Under the pieces are notes generated by a model. It was not told where the DNA came from. It made no database searches and saw only the letters and a program-made list of their open reading frames with translations. A program made the translations under genes and the position numbers. 64,000 bases of DNA from Dactylonectria macrodidyma (taxonomy: Eukaryota > Ascomycota > Sordariomycetes > Hypocreales > Nectriaceae): the NCBI GenBank assembly GCA_020744425.1, contig JAGMUV010000013.1, positions 1,240,001-1,304,000 on the forward strand, written 5' to 3'. This document shows positions 13,269 to 25,139 of this stretch, piece by piece (positions within the stretch are counted from its first letter, which is position 1; each line of letters opens with the position of its first letter).

Positions 13269-13619
13269 ATGGGGTCCACGGAGTCGAATTGGTCCGAGTT
13301 CATAACGGAGCCTGCTGAGCATTACCAACTGGGGCAGGCTGGGCCGCGTCTAACAGATGGAGCTTCGGTTTCGTGTCTCCTAGGTGGGCCTGAAGAGCCA
13401 GTTCTGCGGCGCGAACCTGAATCAGTCGCAAGCACAGAGCTCTCGCCCGATCCAAAAGATGGAATTGGGGGTGATTTGGCCAGGCAAATGCAGACTTCAA
13501 GGCGCAGCGCTGAGAGGGAATTGGCATTGTGTGATCTCAGCCCCGATGAGGATGCTGCTATTCTGCAACGAATCAATCGATCCTCCGAGAGTGCCGACGC
13601 GGGGCCCCAATTGAGTTGA
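13269..13619 (+). CDS. Small hypothetical protein (116 aa), uncertain
   Basis: Single-exon ATG-to-TGA frame in the large spacer. Its translation is acidic and Ser/Glu/Asp/Gln-rich, with a helix-like C-terminal part around EDAAILQRINRSS. This differs from the Arg/Pro/Cys-rich products of neighbouring random frames. No domain, signal peptide or membrane segment is visible and I do not recognise a homologue. The start context is weak (T at -3). It could be an orphan gene, a surviving exon of a lost gene, or chance. Confidence 0.3.
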   Translation: MGSTESNWSEFITEPAEHYQLGQAGPRLTDGASVSCLLGGPEEPVLRREPESVASTELSPDPKDGIGGDLARQMQTSRRSAERELALCDLSPDEDAAILQRINRSSESADAGPQLS

Positions 13620-15521
13620 GGTGTCGCCATTTATCTGTCCAGATGGGAGGAAAGATGAAGTGATCAGGGGTCATGGTTGATGGACGACCATGGTGCTGGC
13701 CTAATTCGGGAAGCCCTGCGACGCCAACTCCGCCTGAATTGGACCGTACCCGCCATATGCCAGTCGGCTTGAACGATTTCGAGGCCAGCAGCCAGGGCCT
13801 AGAAGCATTCGTACAGTAGCTTGATGCTGGAGCGGGGCGATTTTTAGGTGAGGCTTTCTGGAGTCTGGAAGTGCGGCATGGCGTTTTGGCTCAGCCCTGC
13901 TGAAAGACCAGGGGGAGCGTTGAAATTGATGGTTGTGACAGATGCGCGGACGAGCAAGTTCAAACTCTCATCCGTTCTCCGTGTGTCGAAACTCGATCAG
14001 ACGCGGAGAAAGAGTTTGGCACTGCGTATCGCCATTGGATACGAGGGGCGCTTCATCCAACACGGGGGATCTGCGACGGCGCACGTATATCCAACTGTAA
14101 TACGACAACTGGTGGGGGAAGTACGAGACAACTGATAAGAAATGCCATCGACAAACGATATCGACATGGCAAATCGACATCACAACAATACAGCACATCC
14201 CACACACCGCAGAACACAGAGTTCTGGAGATCTCCGTTATTAAGGCTTGGCAGCACTTGAGTAGGCATACCGTGCCGAAATAGCTCTGTGGCTGCATGAT
14301 GGACAAGGACAATGATGACGGGCTGTTGCTAGTCAGATGTTGTTCTGGTAGAGCTCGCAACGATTCGCCCGTCTTTTGATGGCGGTTTTCCACGTTGGCC
14401 CCCACCGCACCCTCTGCCCCGCCACGTCCGCGTAACTAAATTGTCAGAGTGGCAGGTTAGAATTACGCAAATCTTGGGTTTGGGAGGTGCTCTCGGACTT
14501 CTGTTGGATATTGGTCTGGCCTGATAGTGGTGTCTTGTCTTGTTTCTTTTCCTTGGTCCGATGGCCACCCTCGCTTGGAAGGCGAGCCTCGGAGCGGAAG
14601 GGGGGTTGGCGTGGGTGTGTCTGATGCAAATGAAACATTTTTTTGGCGCTTGACCTGTCCAGGAACTACTGCGACTTTGGCTCAGTGACATTGTTGCTGA
14701 TCCATACGTAGCTCCCTTGGTCCCTTGCAACAAGGGTCCTTGGTGCAGCAGCGCAGCGTAGCTCTGGGGAATCACTCGCTGCGGCAAATGTTCCGAGAAT
14801 GGTCGAGCCTTGGCTTCTTTTGACCCTGAGCCAGCCATTTCGGGGTGTTATCTGCACACAGAAACCGCTGGGAACAATATGTTTTCCAAGGTGGCGGCTT
14901 GGCCCGGATTGGATTGGTATTGACTGTGCTGGCGCGGATGGAGCGGCCAAGCCGGCCAGCCATGCAAAACGTCCATTCCCACCTCAATCAACTGCTTCCG
15001 CCTCCGTCCAGTTTTATACGCCAGCAGACGAGGTCCAGCCTTCTGGGCTTATGTCTGTACAGATGATGCCAACTTGTTCTACGTAGTTGACGCAGTCCGT
15101 ATGGAGTACCTACGTATGGCACCTGATGGACCAGACCATCGGTTTTATTCTCCCTGTACCCTGAAGCCGCGCAGCTGAAACAGGTACTTTGGAAGAGCCA
15201 CCGCTCCCGTCTGGAAGACACACCCTGCCAGTTGCTGAGCTGGCAGAAACAACGTGGGCGTGCTTGTTGGCTATCATTGCGGCCTGTCCAGTGGTTGCTT
15301 CTTGTTTGTTGCCCTTGCGTCTGAACTTGATTCAGATGGCCATTTGTCTGAAAGCACCTGTACATGGCAACACGGGGTCAGGATTCGCCATTATTAGCCA
15401 TTACGGAGTCCCGCAACGCTATATCGTCATCCCGATGTGTTCCTGCCCACATCATAATCCACTCACGCGCCATACTGTTGCCACCCCCTAGCCTCTGCTT
15501 CTGGGACAGACGTTAAGAAAT

Positions 15522-15540
15522 AAAAAAAAAGGGGGGGGGG
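15522..15540. repeat. A9-G10 homopolymer junction
   Basis: Nine A followed directly by ten G. Such tracts are prone to sequencing and replication slippage, so the exact length may be unreliable. Confidence 0.8.
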
Positions 15541-16718
15541 CTTCGTCAGATCACTGTATCGAGACGTGCTGGCTCCAAACCAGCCAACGCAACCCCCTGG
15601 CGTAATTCTGCGGTTCCCTAAGAGCTCTCTGTAGCAAACAATATTCCAGCTGGTTGTTCGGCGGCGCGCAAACACCAAGAGCTGCGCGCGAGCTGGCTTT
15701 TGAGTGCGAAGAATCCCTGGAATCTGCCTCGTCCGAGCGGCGGTGTCTGAAGCGCCGTGTAATATCCCCTGCTTGGGCGGGTTCAGCCCCAGTTTCTGCG
15801 GCATGCCAGGCCTTGGCTCACCAAGCACGTCGCACTGAGTACTCGCTACCTGGCGCTGACGCCAAGGTACCTCTGACCCAGCTCCCAGGGCTTGCCAGGT
15901 TAGAAACCGCTAAACCGTTAGTGAGGTACTGCATTCGCTTGTTCTAGTGCGTCTTCTTTCTCCCCACTGCATCGCCTGCACCGCCTGCAACCGCTCACCC
16001 GCATTCGCAGCGCTGCGGCAGGGTCCCCTCCCCAAACCCCAGGCCGTCCCAGCATCGAATCAAGCACCCTGACCACCCCAAAAAAGGCACCTGCACCTAC
16101 CTGCACCTTCTGTTACCCACTGGTTGTCCACTGTCCACTGCTAATACCCACTACCACCACCCACTACAGCAGCAGTAGCAGCAGGCACTCCACCCATACC
16201 CATCCCCTCCATGGAATTTTCTCTTCTCAACGCCGTCGTTTCTCCCTGCGCGGTGTTGCTCAACCTCATATCTTCTTTCCGGTATCCCATTCCATTGCGA
16301 TTCCGAGGCCTTCAAACGGCTTCTTAACGCTCTCCCGCCCCCGCGTCGCTCGTTATTTTTCCGTTTCCTGCCCGTGTGCTGCCGTCTCGTCTCGGCTCTC
16401 CGGCTTCCGACCGCCATCTCCACCAACTCATCCGCCATCATCTCCAGGCCTCCGCCACCCCCCAGAGCGTCGAGCGCCCAGTCGTGTCTCCCACCGCCCA
16501 TCTCGACCACCAGATCCTCCTCTCGTCTACACCAGCGCTAGTAACGGATGCTCTCACGGCGTACAGATATCCAATAACACAAAATACAGGACCCGTGGCT
16601 TTGGTCCCTCCACCGTCTTGCTATTCCCGCCAGCCTCGTCGCACCACACACGACACCTCAGCCAACTTCTCGACCCTCGTCCCGCTGCCTTTGCGCTGCG
16701 GCTGTTTGTCACACAGTC

Positions 16719-19096
16719 ATGGCTGCAGTTACTACCTCTCCTCTTCCGCCCATCGCATCACCAACGTCCAACCATCAGGACCTGCCGGACAACGGGCCCC
16801 GAAGCCCTATTAATGTCCCCGATCTCGACTTGGCCGGTGGCCCCCGAATGCGGGATCCCCCCATATCCCCAGTGCGGGTTAATTTTCAGGACGACAACTG
16901 GGCTCAGCCTTCAAATGTCGATATAGAACACACCCAGCTTCGCGGCTCTCACGATGAGCTCGACGACCGCACTCGTGACCAGTTTCCTTCGGCCCCGGCT
17001 GGCGCCCCTCCTCCTCCTCCGCACGCGGCCTATCAACCGTCAGACTCCCAGAGCCCTCAAGACTTCTTTGACACTGCCCCGGGCCTCAGCAACTCGAACA
17101 TGGCTTCTTCACTGTCCTTCGATCCGTCCTTTTCCCAGTCTCTCATGTCCGGCCCAACAAAGAGCGCTCATACCATAGAGGCACCTATGTTGACCACCTC
17201 CGGCCCCGTTTCTGAGGGTTTCGAGCCTAACATGATGAACCCTCACGAGAGAGTGCGAAATCAAGATTTGTACCGTAATAGCCGCGAATCGGACGAGACA
17301 AACAGCACAAACCAGCAGCTGGCGTCACCCCATACTTCTGCAAACACCAGCGCTAGCTCCCTCTCAGGCATCAACGAGAACGCCGAGTGTCGGACCATTG
17401 GTGACTCTCCTGAAAGCTCCATCATTGAGGGCGGCATTCCCAGGGACCAATCTGTACCGCAGTTCCAGTATCACCACCAGCGGGACTATCCTGAACGGGT
17501 TTCCAGCGTACCGAACGATGATAGCAGGACAACATCAAATCCCGATCTGGCCGAGAATGCATCACACGTCCGACGTCATCTCACTCCCAGCTCCAACAAT
17601 TTCAGGCGAAGTTCTATGCCTCGACCACAGTCAGCATACTCAGCTATATCTGACTTTGGCCCCCGAGGCCGATCGCCTGGACTCATGCCTGGAGGCTCCC
17701 ACATGCGCACGCCCTCTGGGAACCGCAAGTCCCCCGATGTCCGACCTGCGTCGTATGCCGAGCTCCTTAACGTGCCATACCCACAGCAGGCCCCGGCGCC
17801 CCTGGCTCTCGACAATTCGAATTTGCGAACTGTTATTGGTAACAATGCCTCACTTCTCAGCACACAGAAGACTCTGGACATGTATCGCCTCAATGTCAAG
17901 AAGACCAATGATGTCTCTATCCAGTATTCCTTTGCAGTATTTCTGATCTCTACCGCCCAGGAGCAGGGACTCGACGTTTCAGACCCTAAGACAAGGAAAG
18001 TCAGCCCTAAACCCAAGGGACGCGATAGCCCAGCGGATGAAGCTTCCGTGTCTAGCCCCTACGAACTGGTGAAAGAAGCTCGTCAAATCCTCCAGCGTCT
18101 AGCTAGTGGCGGATACCCTTTCGCCCAATACTACCTTGCAGATGGCTATGCGTCGGGTCTCTTTAATAAGGGCAAGGAGGACTACAACTCGGCTTTCCCC
18201 CTCTTCGTTCTAGCTGCGAAGCATGGCCATGCCGAATCTGGATACCGTGCTGCCCTCTGCTATGAGTTTGGCTGGGGCTGTCGCAAAGACGCCGCGAAGG
18301 CCGTGCAATTCTTGCGATCAGCTGCGTCAAAAGGACACCCTGGAGCCATGACTCGCCTCGGCAAGGCCTGCCTCTCTGGTGACTTAGGTGAGAAGCGATA
18401 CCGAGAAGGTATCAAGTGGCTGAAGTTAGCGACTGAGGCGGCCGATACCCAATACAATGTCGCACCATACCAACTCGGTTGCTTGTACGAGACAGGATAT
18501 GGCGATGATGTCTTCAAGGATGATACTTATGCTGCGAACTTGTTTACACAGGCTGCAGACCTGGGACACCCGGAGGCAAACTTTCGCTTGGGCGATGCAT
18601 ATGAGCATGGCAAGCTTACATGTCCCCGGGATCCGGCTCTGAGTGTACACTTTTACACCGGTGCTGCAGAGCGCGGTCACGCTGGCGCTATGATGGGATT
18701 GTGTGCCTGGTACATGGTTGGTGCCCCGCCGATCTTGGAGAAGGATGAGGAAGAAGCCTATGAATGGGCTCGTCGATCAGCAGACCTGGGCAAGTCACTT
18801 TGGAGACTATGAGTCGCCGTTGAACGTGAGTTGCTGACAAGTTTTTCGTAGGTTACGTGAAAGCGCAGTATGCTGTGGGTTACTTTACCGAAATGGGCAT
18901 TGGTTGCCGGCGCGATATCTTGGAAGCCAACGTGTGGTATGTCAAGGCTGCCGATGCTGGAGATGAACGTGCCAGGCAGCGACTGGCCATTATCCAGGCG
19001 GCGGTCAGTGGCGAGGGCACTCCTATGGAAGTTGCTGCTCCGCGAAACGGCAAGATCCAGAAGGGACAAGCTGACAAGGATTGCATTGTCATGTGA
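16719..19096 (+). CDS. skt5: SEL1-repeat chitin synthase activator (SKT5/Chs4 type), prenylated C-terminus
   Basis: Predicted activator and targeting subunit of Chs3-type chitin synthase. Exons 16719-18789 and 18852-19096 give 771 aa. Residues 1-450 are Ser/Pro/Asn-rich and disordered. From about 465 to 750 there is an array of SEL1 (TPR-like) repeats recognisable by recurrent AAxxGHxxA and LGxxYExG patterns. The protein ends in CIVM, a CAAX box matching the farnesylated tail known for yeast Skt5/Chs4. The intron has a GC donor (GCAAGT at 18790) and a CGTAG acceptor: the frame stops at 18810-18812, and the GT at 18794 would destroy both the last repeat and the CAAX box, so only the GC-AG join restores DLGYVKAQYA. 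Retention would end the protein after DLGKSLWRL. It lies divergent to the class IV chitin synthase. Yeast has a paralogue (Shc1), so a related SEL1 activator is the main alternative; the CAAX box favours SKT5. Confidence 0.9.
18790..18851 (+). other. GC-AG intron of skt5
   Basis: A 62-nt intron with donor GCAAGT, the usual strong consensus for GC-AG introns, and acceptor TTCGTAG. An in-frame TGA lies 21 nt in. It splits the last SEL1 repeat and CAAX tail from the rest of the protein. Confidence 0.85.
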
Positions 19097-22000
19097 AGAG
19101 CTTGATGAAAGAGAACCCCATGATGGGGCTATAATGGCGAGGAACGACTACGACTAATTACCTATCACAACTACTATCTACGTTGACGGGATCGACCACT
19201 ACACACGATCCGCACCTCCAGACGTCTTCTTGGAAAGGAGGCGTCTTCGGCATTCCTTTTGAGTTTTTGGCATACACCACATCTTTGCATCATCCCAGGG
19301 GCTTTTTTTTTCATGGGGTCTGGGTTCCGGGGGTTCTTCTTTTGGAGAAAGAAGATGGCTCATCTCATTCACCACCCTCCTTAGCAATATTCTTGGAGAC
19401 AGAGACTTAGACTAGAAATGGGGAGGAAAATGCGATACTCGCTAATCATCGGAAAGGTGAAGATTGTGAACTGGTCCTTGGTCAATGTTCTGTGACCGAG
19501 GCTTGCAGGCAATCGGGATGGTTGTTCTAGGCACCGCCGCGGAGAACACAGGAGGCAAGACGAAGCTGTGCAGGTGAGATGACGAGAGAAGCTCGTCTTG
19601 AGATAACTGAACAAACCCCTGCATTGCGCCAGACATGAGGGACAAGTCACGAGGAGGGATCGGTTGGATGAGAGGGGCTGATTCATGTGCAATTGGCCTC
19701 TTAATGAACGCGGCTTGGATGTAATTACGACATAATAATGTAGTCTCTGCCTCCGATGCAGGACCTTGCTTTGTGTATGGTTAGGAGCGCATGAGAGGCT
19801 CCATGGTCTACTTGTACGTGAAGTCTTGTGAAGTGAGTTTGGTGACATGGCGAGGTCATATATATCTGGGGCTGGCTCTAGCGACATAACGCTTCCTGTT
19901 GATATAGCATGACCGAATACGTTCGCAGGGGCTGTTGACATTCAATGAATTCAACACTCAGTGATTGGGTTGGCACATGAACTCTGGTACTGATGTAGTT
20001 CCTGCCCAGCCGGTGTGTTGGGTTATGCCACGCTGCACATAAGATGTTTATTAAGATGCCAGAACAATAGTTCGATGAAGCCTTGGGAGAATGCAGTAAC
20101 ACTGGATAGACGAGGTGTTGAACCGTCTCAAGAGCCTGCCTCGTGCTCATAATGGATCTCGTGTCACGGTGCGTCGTGTGGCTTCAATGTCGCATGTCAG
20201 CAGAAGGTTGTCAACAAATACAGCCAAGTTTACACAGTTTATGATGTTAGCGAGATCGTTGAACATAGGCAATGAGGATATTGTGTTATGGCGACAATTA
20301 GGAAATGTCGGTCCGTGATTGCTGAGAGTGAACAAGTGTAGCAAGCACTGAAGGTCAACTATTGATATTGTTCTTGCCATAAGCGGGAGATCAAACGTAA
20401 GCTTCCCTGAGTAGAAGAGATGAAGGAAGTGATGTCATGAATGGAGGAAGACTCGGGAGCCTGAGGAGGGGCCATGTAAGACGAGACAGGCATAGGTGCC
20501 TTGGAGGGTGACAATGCATGGTGGCATGCGCCTGATAGAGCTACGACTTTGCGTCACAACCGCAAATTTAGCTATTTGAGCAACAGGCACAGAATTGTAG
20601 AAAGCCGGCCCTAGACAGCTTATCGCACACTCCCTTGGGCATCAGAGCTGCGGGGTTTGGAGAGCAGTTGATATCTTGAGCGGCCATAACGAGTCTCGGT
20701 ATCATCCGCAGGGACAAGGCCAAGGTCGAGATGCCCTCGCGCTGCGACATGATAACACCGATGGGGCGACTGACGAGCTCGCTCACCGCATAGAGTAAGG
20801 ATGGCATCAAAACTCGGCCGTCTAGAGCATCCACTTTGCTCTCGAGACCCCTCATCTAGGGCCTTGCGTTCGGAGGACGGACCCCTGGAATCGGCCCAGC
20901 CCGGGATTGGAAAGAAGGCCGGGCCACCAGGGCCCAGGGCCATTTCGCCAAGCGGCGTACTTTGTTTAACCTCGTGGGCTAGCTTGCGCCATCTCCGCCG
21001 CCTCCCTCATGAACCACGGCCAAAGCTGAACAGTAAGTGCCCTTGTTATTTTGTTTGGTTTGAAACTATTTCGGGCATCACAACTAAGGCGTCCGAACTG
21101 GCGCCTCAGCTGCTCCAGAAAGGGGTAAACATGAACGAGGAAAGGGATTCATCCGTTGTTGCATCTGGACTAGGTTGTAGTGGAGCGATGAGAGGCGTTC
21201 TGATGCCAAGGGATGGTGGAGAGAAAGTCGAACCCCGCAGTTTAGAGCTCTCTCTAAGACGAGATAGAGAGATAGAAAGAGAGAGACATGATCGACTACC
21301 TTGGGTACCTAGATAGATGGTGGAGGGGGTGATAAGATGAGATAGGCCGAGAGGGAGAAACCAAGACGTCTGGAGCATAGCTGAAGTTGTCTCAGATGAA
21401 TCGATGGCCGATTTGGCCCTCTTTCTGTAGTGGGACGGCGGGACAGACAGACAGACGCGGCTCAGCGTAACAAGGGGCACCAGCCACATCCCACGGGATG
21501 GCGGAGGGGCCGTTCAAGGGAGCGTTGCTTCTGCTGGGGGACTCTTTGCTATCGCAGAACCTGGTCTGGTCTGCCCTGGGGTGAACGAACGGCTTTGCAG
21601 GGGGGAAACAGAGTCTCAGATGCAGCCGATCCAAAGTGGGCTTTTTGCGTGACGCAACTTGGTTGGGGCAAAGTGAAAGCCTAGACGCTTGAAATGGAGG
21701 CGAAAGAGGAGCAGCGGTAAGTCTCAAATCGTCTGCGTCAGAGTTAGAGACTCGGGGTTCGCAGCAAGAGATGTCATCAGGAGGGTTAGCCGACTATGCG
21801 GTGAGGCGATATCCAAAGACTAGGTTGCCCACGCAGCTCAAAGGACCAGGTCTATTTTCGCATCTCTTCACCGCAACTCCTCATCAGGTGAGCGATTATT
21901 CGCGACTTTGCCATCCACGTACTGTATAAAGACGGTGAGACCATTTTGACCATGCCCCGGCTTGAAGCGTTGCATGGAGAGAGGGCAATCAAGTTCAGTT

Positions 22001-22140
22001 GTTGAGAAATCGTCTAAGTGGATGCATACCGCACAGACCATCCGCAGAAGAGTGTGCATATGGTCTCCACCGCCCCGCAGAATAAAACGCAGCTATTGGT
22101 CAATCCTGTAAGCGGGGTCTGGTGATTAATTAAAACCCAG

Positions 22141-22191
22141 ACGCGTTTTGGCGCGTTTCCATCGCGTCCAGACGCGTCTCCGGCGACGTCA
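22141..22191. promoter_or_regulatory. Cluster of MCB/E2F-like boxes plus CRE-like site
   Basis: Within 51 bp there are two ACGCGT boxes (22141-22146, 22172-22177), a GGCGCGTTT and an ATCGCGTCC variant between them, and GACGTCA at 22185-22191. In yeasts ACGCGT is the MBF (Mbp1-Swi6) element of G1/S genes, and GACGTCA is the core of CRE/ATF sites. No obvious target CDS adjoins it; the nearest confident genes start or end 3-4 kb away. Confidence 0.5.
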
Positions 22192-25127
22192 CGCCTCATC
22201 CTCCACCACTCAGTTGCACCGCGTGCCATTCCAAGCCCCACGACTTCGCGGCAATCGCGCACGAAGAGGGGGGTGAGACACAGGGACGCCTGTGATGGGG
22301 GCCAATGGGGACCGGGCGTCTCGCTTCTAAATGCGCTGGCGATGACTTGCAGCCGGGCGTTGCGGCATGACCTCGTGGGTGCAGGCGCCCGGAGCGACAC
22401 GCAGCTGGGACAATTCGTCGATAAGGTGATGTGACGGCGTCCGGTGAAAGGACGGATGCTGTGCAGGAGGGGGGAGAAGCAAGGGCGAGACGCTATCGAT
22501 CATCTCACATGGCAGCTTCTGAAACGCACAAAGATGGTGATCACCACCACTCGCGCTGCCAGGTACGACATCATCCTCTCTTTGATTTCGATTGGCGCAT
22601 CTTTCATCCCTGCCCACCATCGACAAAGAGGGGTTCATCGAGGTTTGTTCCAAGGGCGACTGGGCGACTCACTCTAGCGGACCATGGGCGCGGCGGTGTC
22701 TCTGCGACGTAAAGTTGGACAGAGCTGGAGGGGGGAGGAGCTCTTTTCGGAGGGAGCACGAGCCTGGGAGATGAGCATGGGTGGATGAGGGGGGATGGAT
22801 GACCTCACTCGCCACGTTCGCGCATCCACCCAGGTCGTTGACAGCTTCAAAGGGAGGGATTATTTGCGGAACAATGCGAATCGCCGAAGATGGTGTCGCA
22901 ATCTCTTGAAAGCTCACACGATGATATCATCCGCACCGTTAAGGGAGTTGCTAGAAGGAGAACAAGGGACGGAGGAGAAAGAGAAGGAGGCCTGAACCCC
23001 GTCTCCCATGCGAGCGAGCGAAAATCCCAAGGACGAATGACGCCGCAGCCGTGGATGGCTGCATGGCCTATCTTTGCCAGGCCCCCAACGTGGGGAGTGG
23101 ATGGGGATGGGGGAACGGTAATGGGGTTTTGTTTCTTAGTCTCCTCCGCAAGGCAACCCTCGCTCAGGCCGGGACACTGCGAATCCGTGGCCATCTGCGT
23201 CAGGAAGTGTCGGGGTTGTCTGACATGGCGGGACAAGCCCTCGCACAAAGCCTCGTGTGCCGAGTGCCACTTGATACTCGAGCGACTTGACAGCTCCATT
23301 GCGAGCTTGTCATGCCCGACAATAAGGTGGAGGCGGGTTTCTGGCCATGTATTGGGCCATTGCGGCGTATCGCATAGACTACAGTGGACACGAGGGATGA
23401 GCGGATGGACCCGCGTGAACCCGCATCGACGGTGCTACTCCCAACATGTTCTGCCATGCCTCTCGGGAAGACCTACTGCAGGCCAAGGAAGGGCGGTTGT
23501 CGTGGATTGATGGTCCTCGGGGTACATGCTACCCGCCTAGCTCTATCCATGGTCAAGCGCCGCCTGCTACTACGTATGTAGTAGGCCACGACGTTGTAGG
23601 GTGCATCAGGGTCGGCAGAGCCGGGTCCATGACTCAGGCAGCAAGAGCAAGATGTGCTGGACAATTTAGACCACGGCACAAACTACCGTAAAAGGGAGCG
23701 CAAGAAGGACGGAGAAGGCCAACCAAGGCAATGGCATGAGGGAGAGCAGAAACTCAGATAGGGATGGTGCCAAAGGGGACTGGGACGGAGGGGAGCTTGG
23801 GAAGGATAAGGTAGCAGTGCGCTAGGATAGACGAGCCGTCCCTCTCGAGGGTGCGCTCGGGAGAAGGGCCCATCCATGGATTCTTGGTGTGTTTGTTGAT
23901 CATATGGATGGAATATGCCTGTTGCTTGTTGCTCGAGGTCAACCGGAGCTTCGGCTGTTGCCACCGGCCGAGCCCGATAACATGGTCAGAGGAAAAATGA
24001 AATAAAAGAAAACAATTAGAAAAGGTCGAGAAGCAATGCAATCTACGATGAATCCCGAAGCGGGCAAAAAAATACGGGCAGGCGGTCGTATGATTGTGGA
24101 TGGTCGACCTATGCCGTGGGCATTTTTACTTTTTCTTTCGTCACCACGATATTCTTCGCCCACCTCGGGACTTGAAGATGCGCGCCCGGGTTCAAGGGTC
24201 GCAACACAAGAGCAGCTGCACATGATGCGGCAGAGACTCAGATCGGATCTGCGAGCGTGGGACCTGGGCAATGTAAATTGTCTTGGGGGCTCCTCTTTCT
24301 TGAGGGGGCGCATATTTCCCGAGATGGCGCGCATTTTCTTGGTGGAGGGCGAGTTGCGGAAAGCGGGAGATGAGCGTTCGGGTGAGATGGGTGTGGGGTT
24401 TTGTTTCTTGGGTTGGGAGTTGCTGCTGAAGATGAGGTGATGGGGGTCACTCGAGGGAGGGAGTGATAGGTGATGAGAGGGAGTAGTAGTGAGAGGGGGT
24501 GGTCGTGAGAGGGAGTGATGGGAAGAGGGAGCCATAGTCAGAGGGAGCAGCATGAGGGCGACAAGCTGGAAATCAAGACAGGCCGAAGGCAAACAAGTGG
24601 GCAACCATTCATTGCTGGTTACTAAGAGATCAAAGAATCGACGGCCAAATACCAACTTGCCTGCCCAGAGTTGAGAGCTCCAAGATCAACAAGTGAGACA
24701 CAGCAAAGCCCCATTCAGGTCATCAGCTATCAGTCGAGGACGGGCTTCAGCCCGAAGAGAAGCAAAGGCTAGCGGGGGGCTCGAGACCCTCCTCATCAGT
24801 GGTCAGTAGGTATGTTCTGCAGATGAACGAGACCGCGGGGTTTGAGCCTGTTGACCATGGAAAGGCCCGAAGCTCTGCATCTGTGCGAGTGCCTGCATCT
24901 GCCAGTCCGGGGCTTCGGAGGAGGCCCTGGGGCAGTCTTCGCCGCTTGCGGGTTTCTCTTTGCTTTTTTTGCCTCTTCTTCCTTTTGTTATTCACACGGA
25001 GTCTCAGCGTAAAGGGCAGCAAAGAAAACACAGGTCGAGACAATGGGCGCTGATGGAGGAGGGTCTGATGTCTCAAGTTTTCGCTGTTCGCGATTCGTTT
25101 GGGCGGTAGGGCAGGGGGTGACTTGAC

Positions 25128-25139
25128 GGGGGGGGGGGG
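25128..25139. repeat. Poly-G run (about 12 nt)
   Basis: Uninterrupted G tract in the spacer upstream of the Myb-like gene. Length may be uncertain in the assembly. Confidence 0.75.

Larger units (their letters stand above)
7967..16718. other. 8.75-kb gene-poor spacer between chs4 and skt5
   Basis: No recognisable multi-exon gene was found on either strand. The left end (about 7967-8560) should be the chitin synthase leader and promoter. The right end (about 15950-16718) is strongly CT-rich, as expected for a long leader of the SKT5-like gene. In between are frames mostly under 170 codons with Arg/Pro/Cys/Trp-rich, non-protein-like translations, a GTGA/GAGC microsatellite, a homopolymer junction, a nested inverted repeat near 11.5-11.8 kb, and one better-looking small frame at 13269-13619. 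A CT-rich stretch near 10320-10600 could be the leader of an unannotated transcript. Confidence 0.6.

Noticed and set aside
18794..18851. GT donor (GTCACT) as alternative to the GC donor in skt5
   Set aside because: It shifts the frame and destroys the final SEL1 repeat and the CAAX tail, whereas the GC donor preserves both.
22890..23510. 206-codon plus-strand frame
   Set aside because: Trp/Arg/Cys-rich random-type translation with overlapping frames on the opposite strand; no introns, domain or leader signals.
23939..24655. 238-codon minus-strand frame
   Set aside because: Low-complexity Ser/Pro/His-rich translation from a purine-skewed region, no domain, and comparable frames on the other strand.
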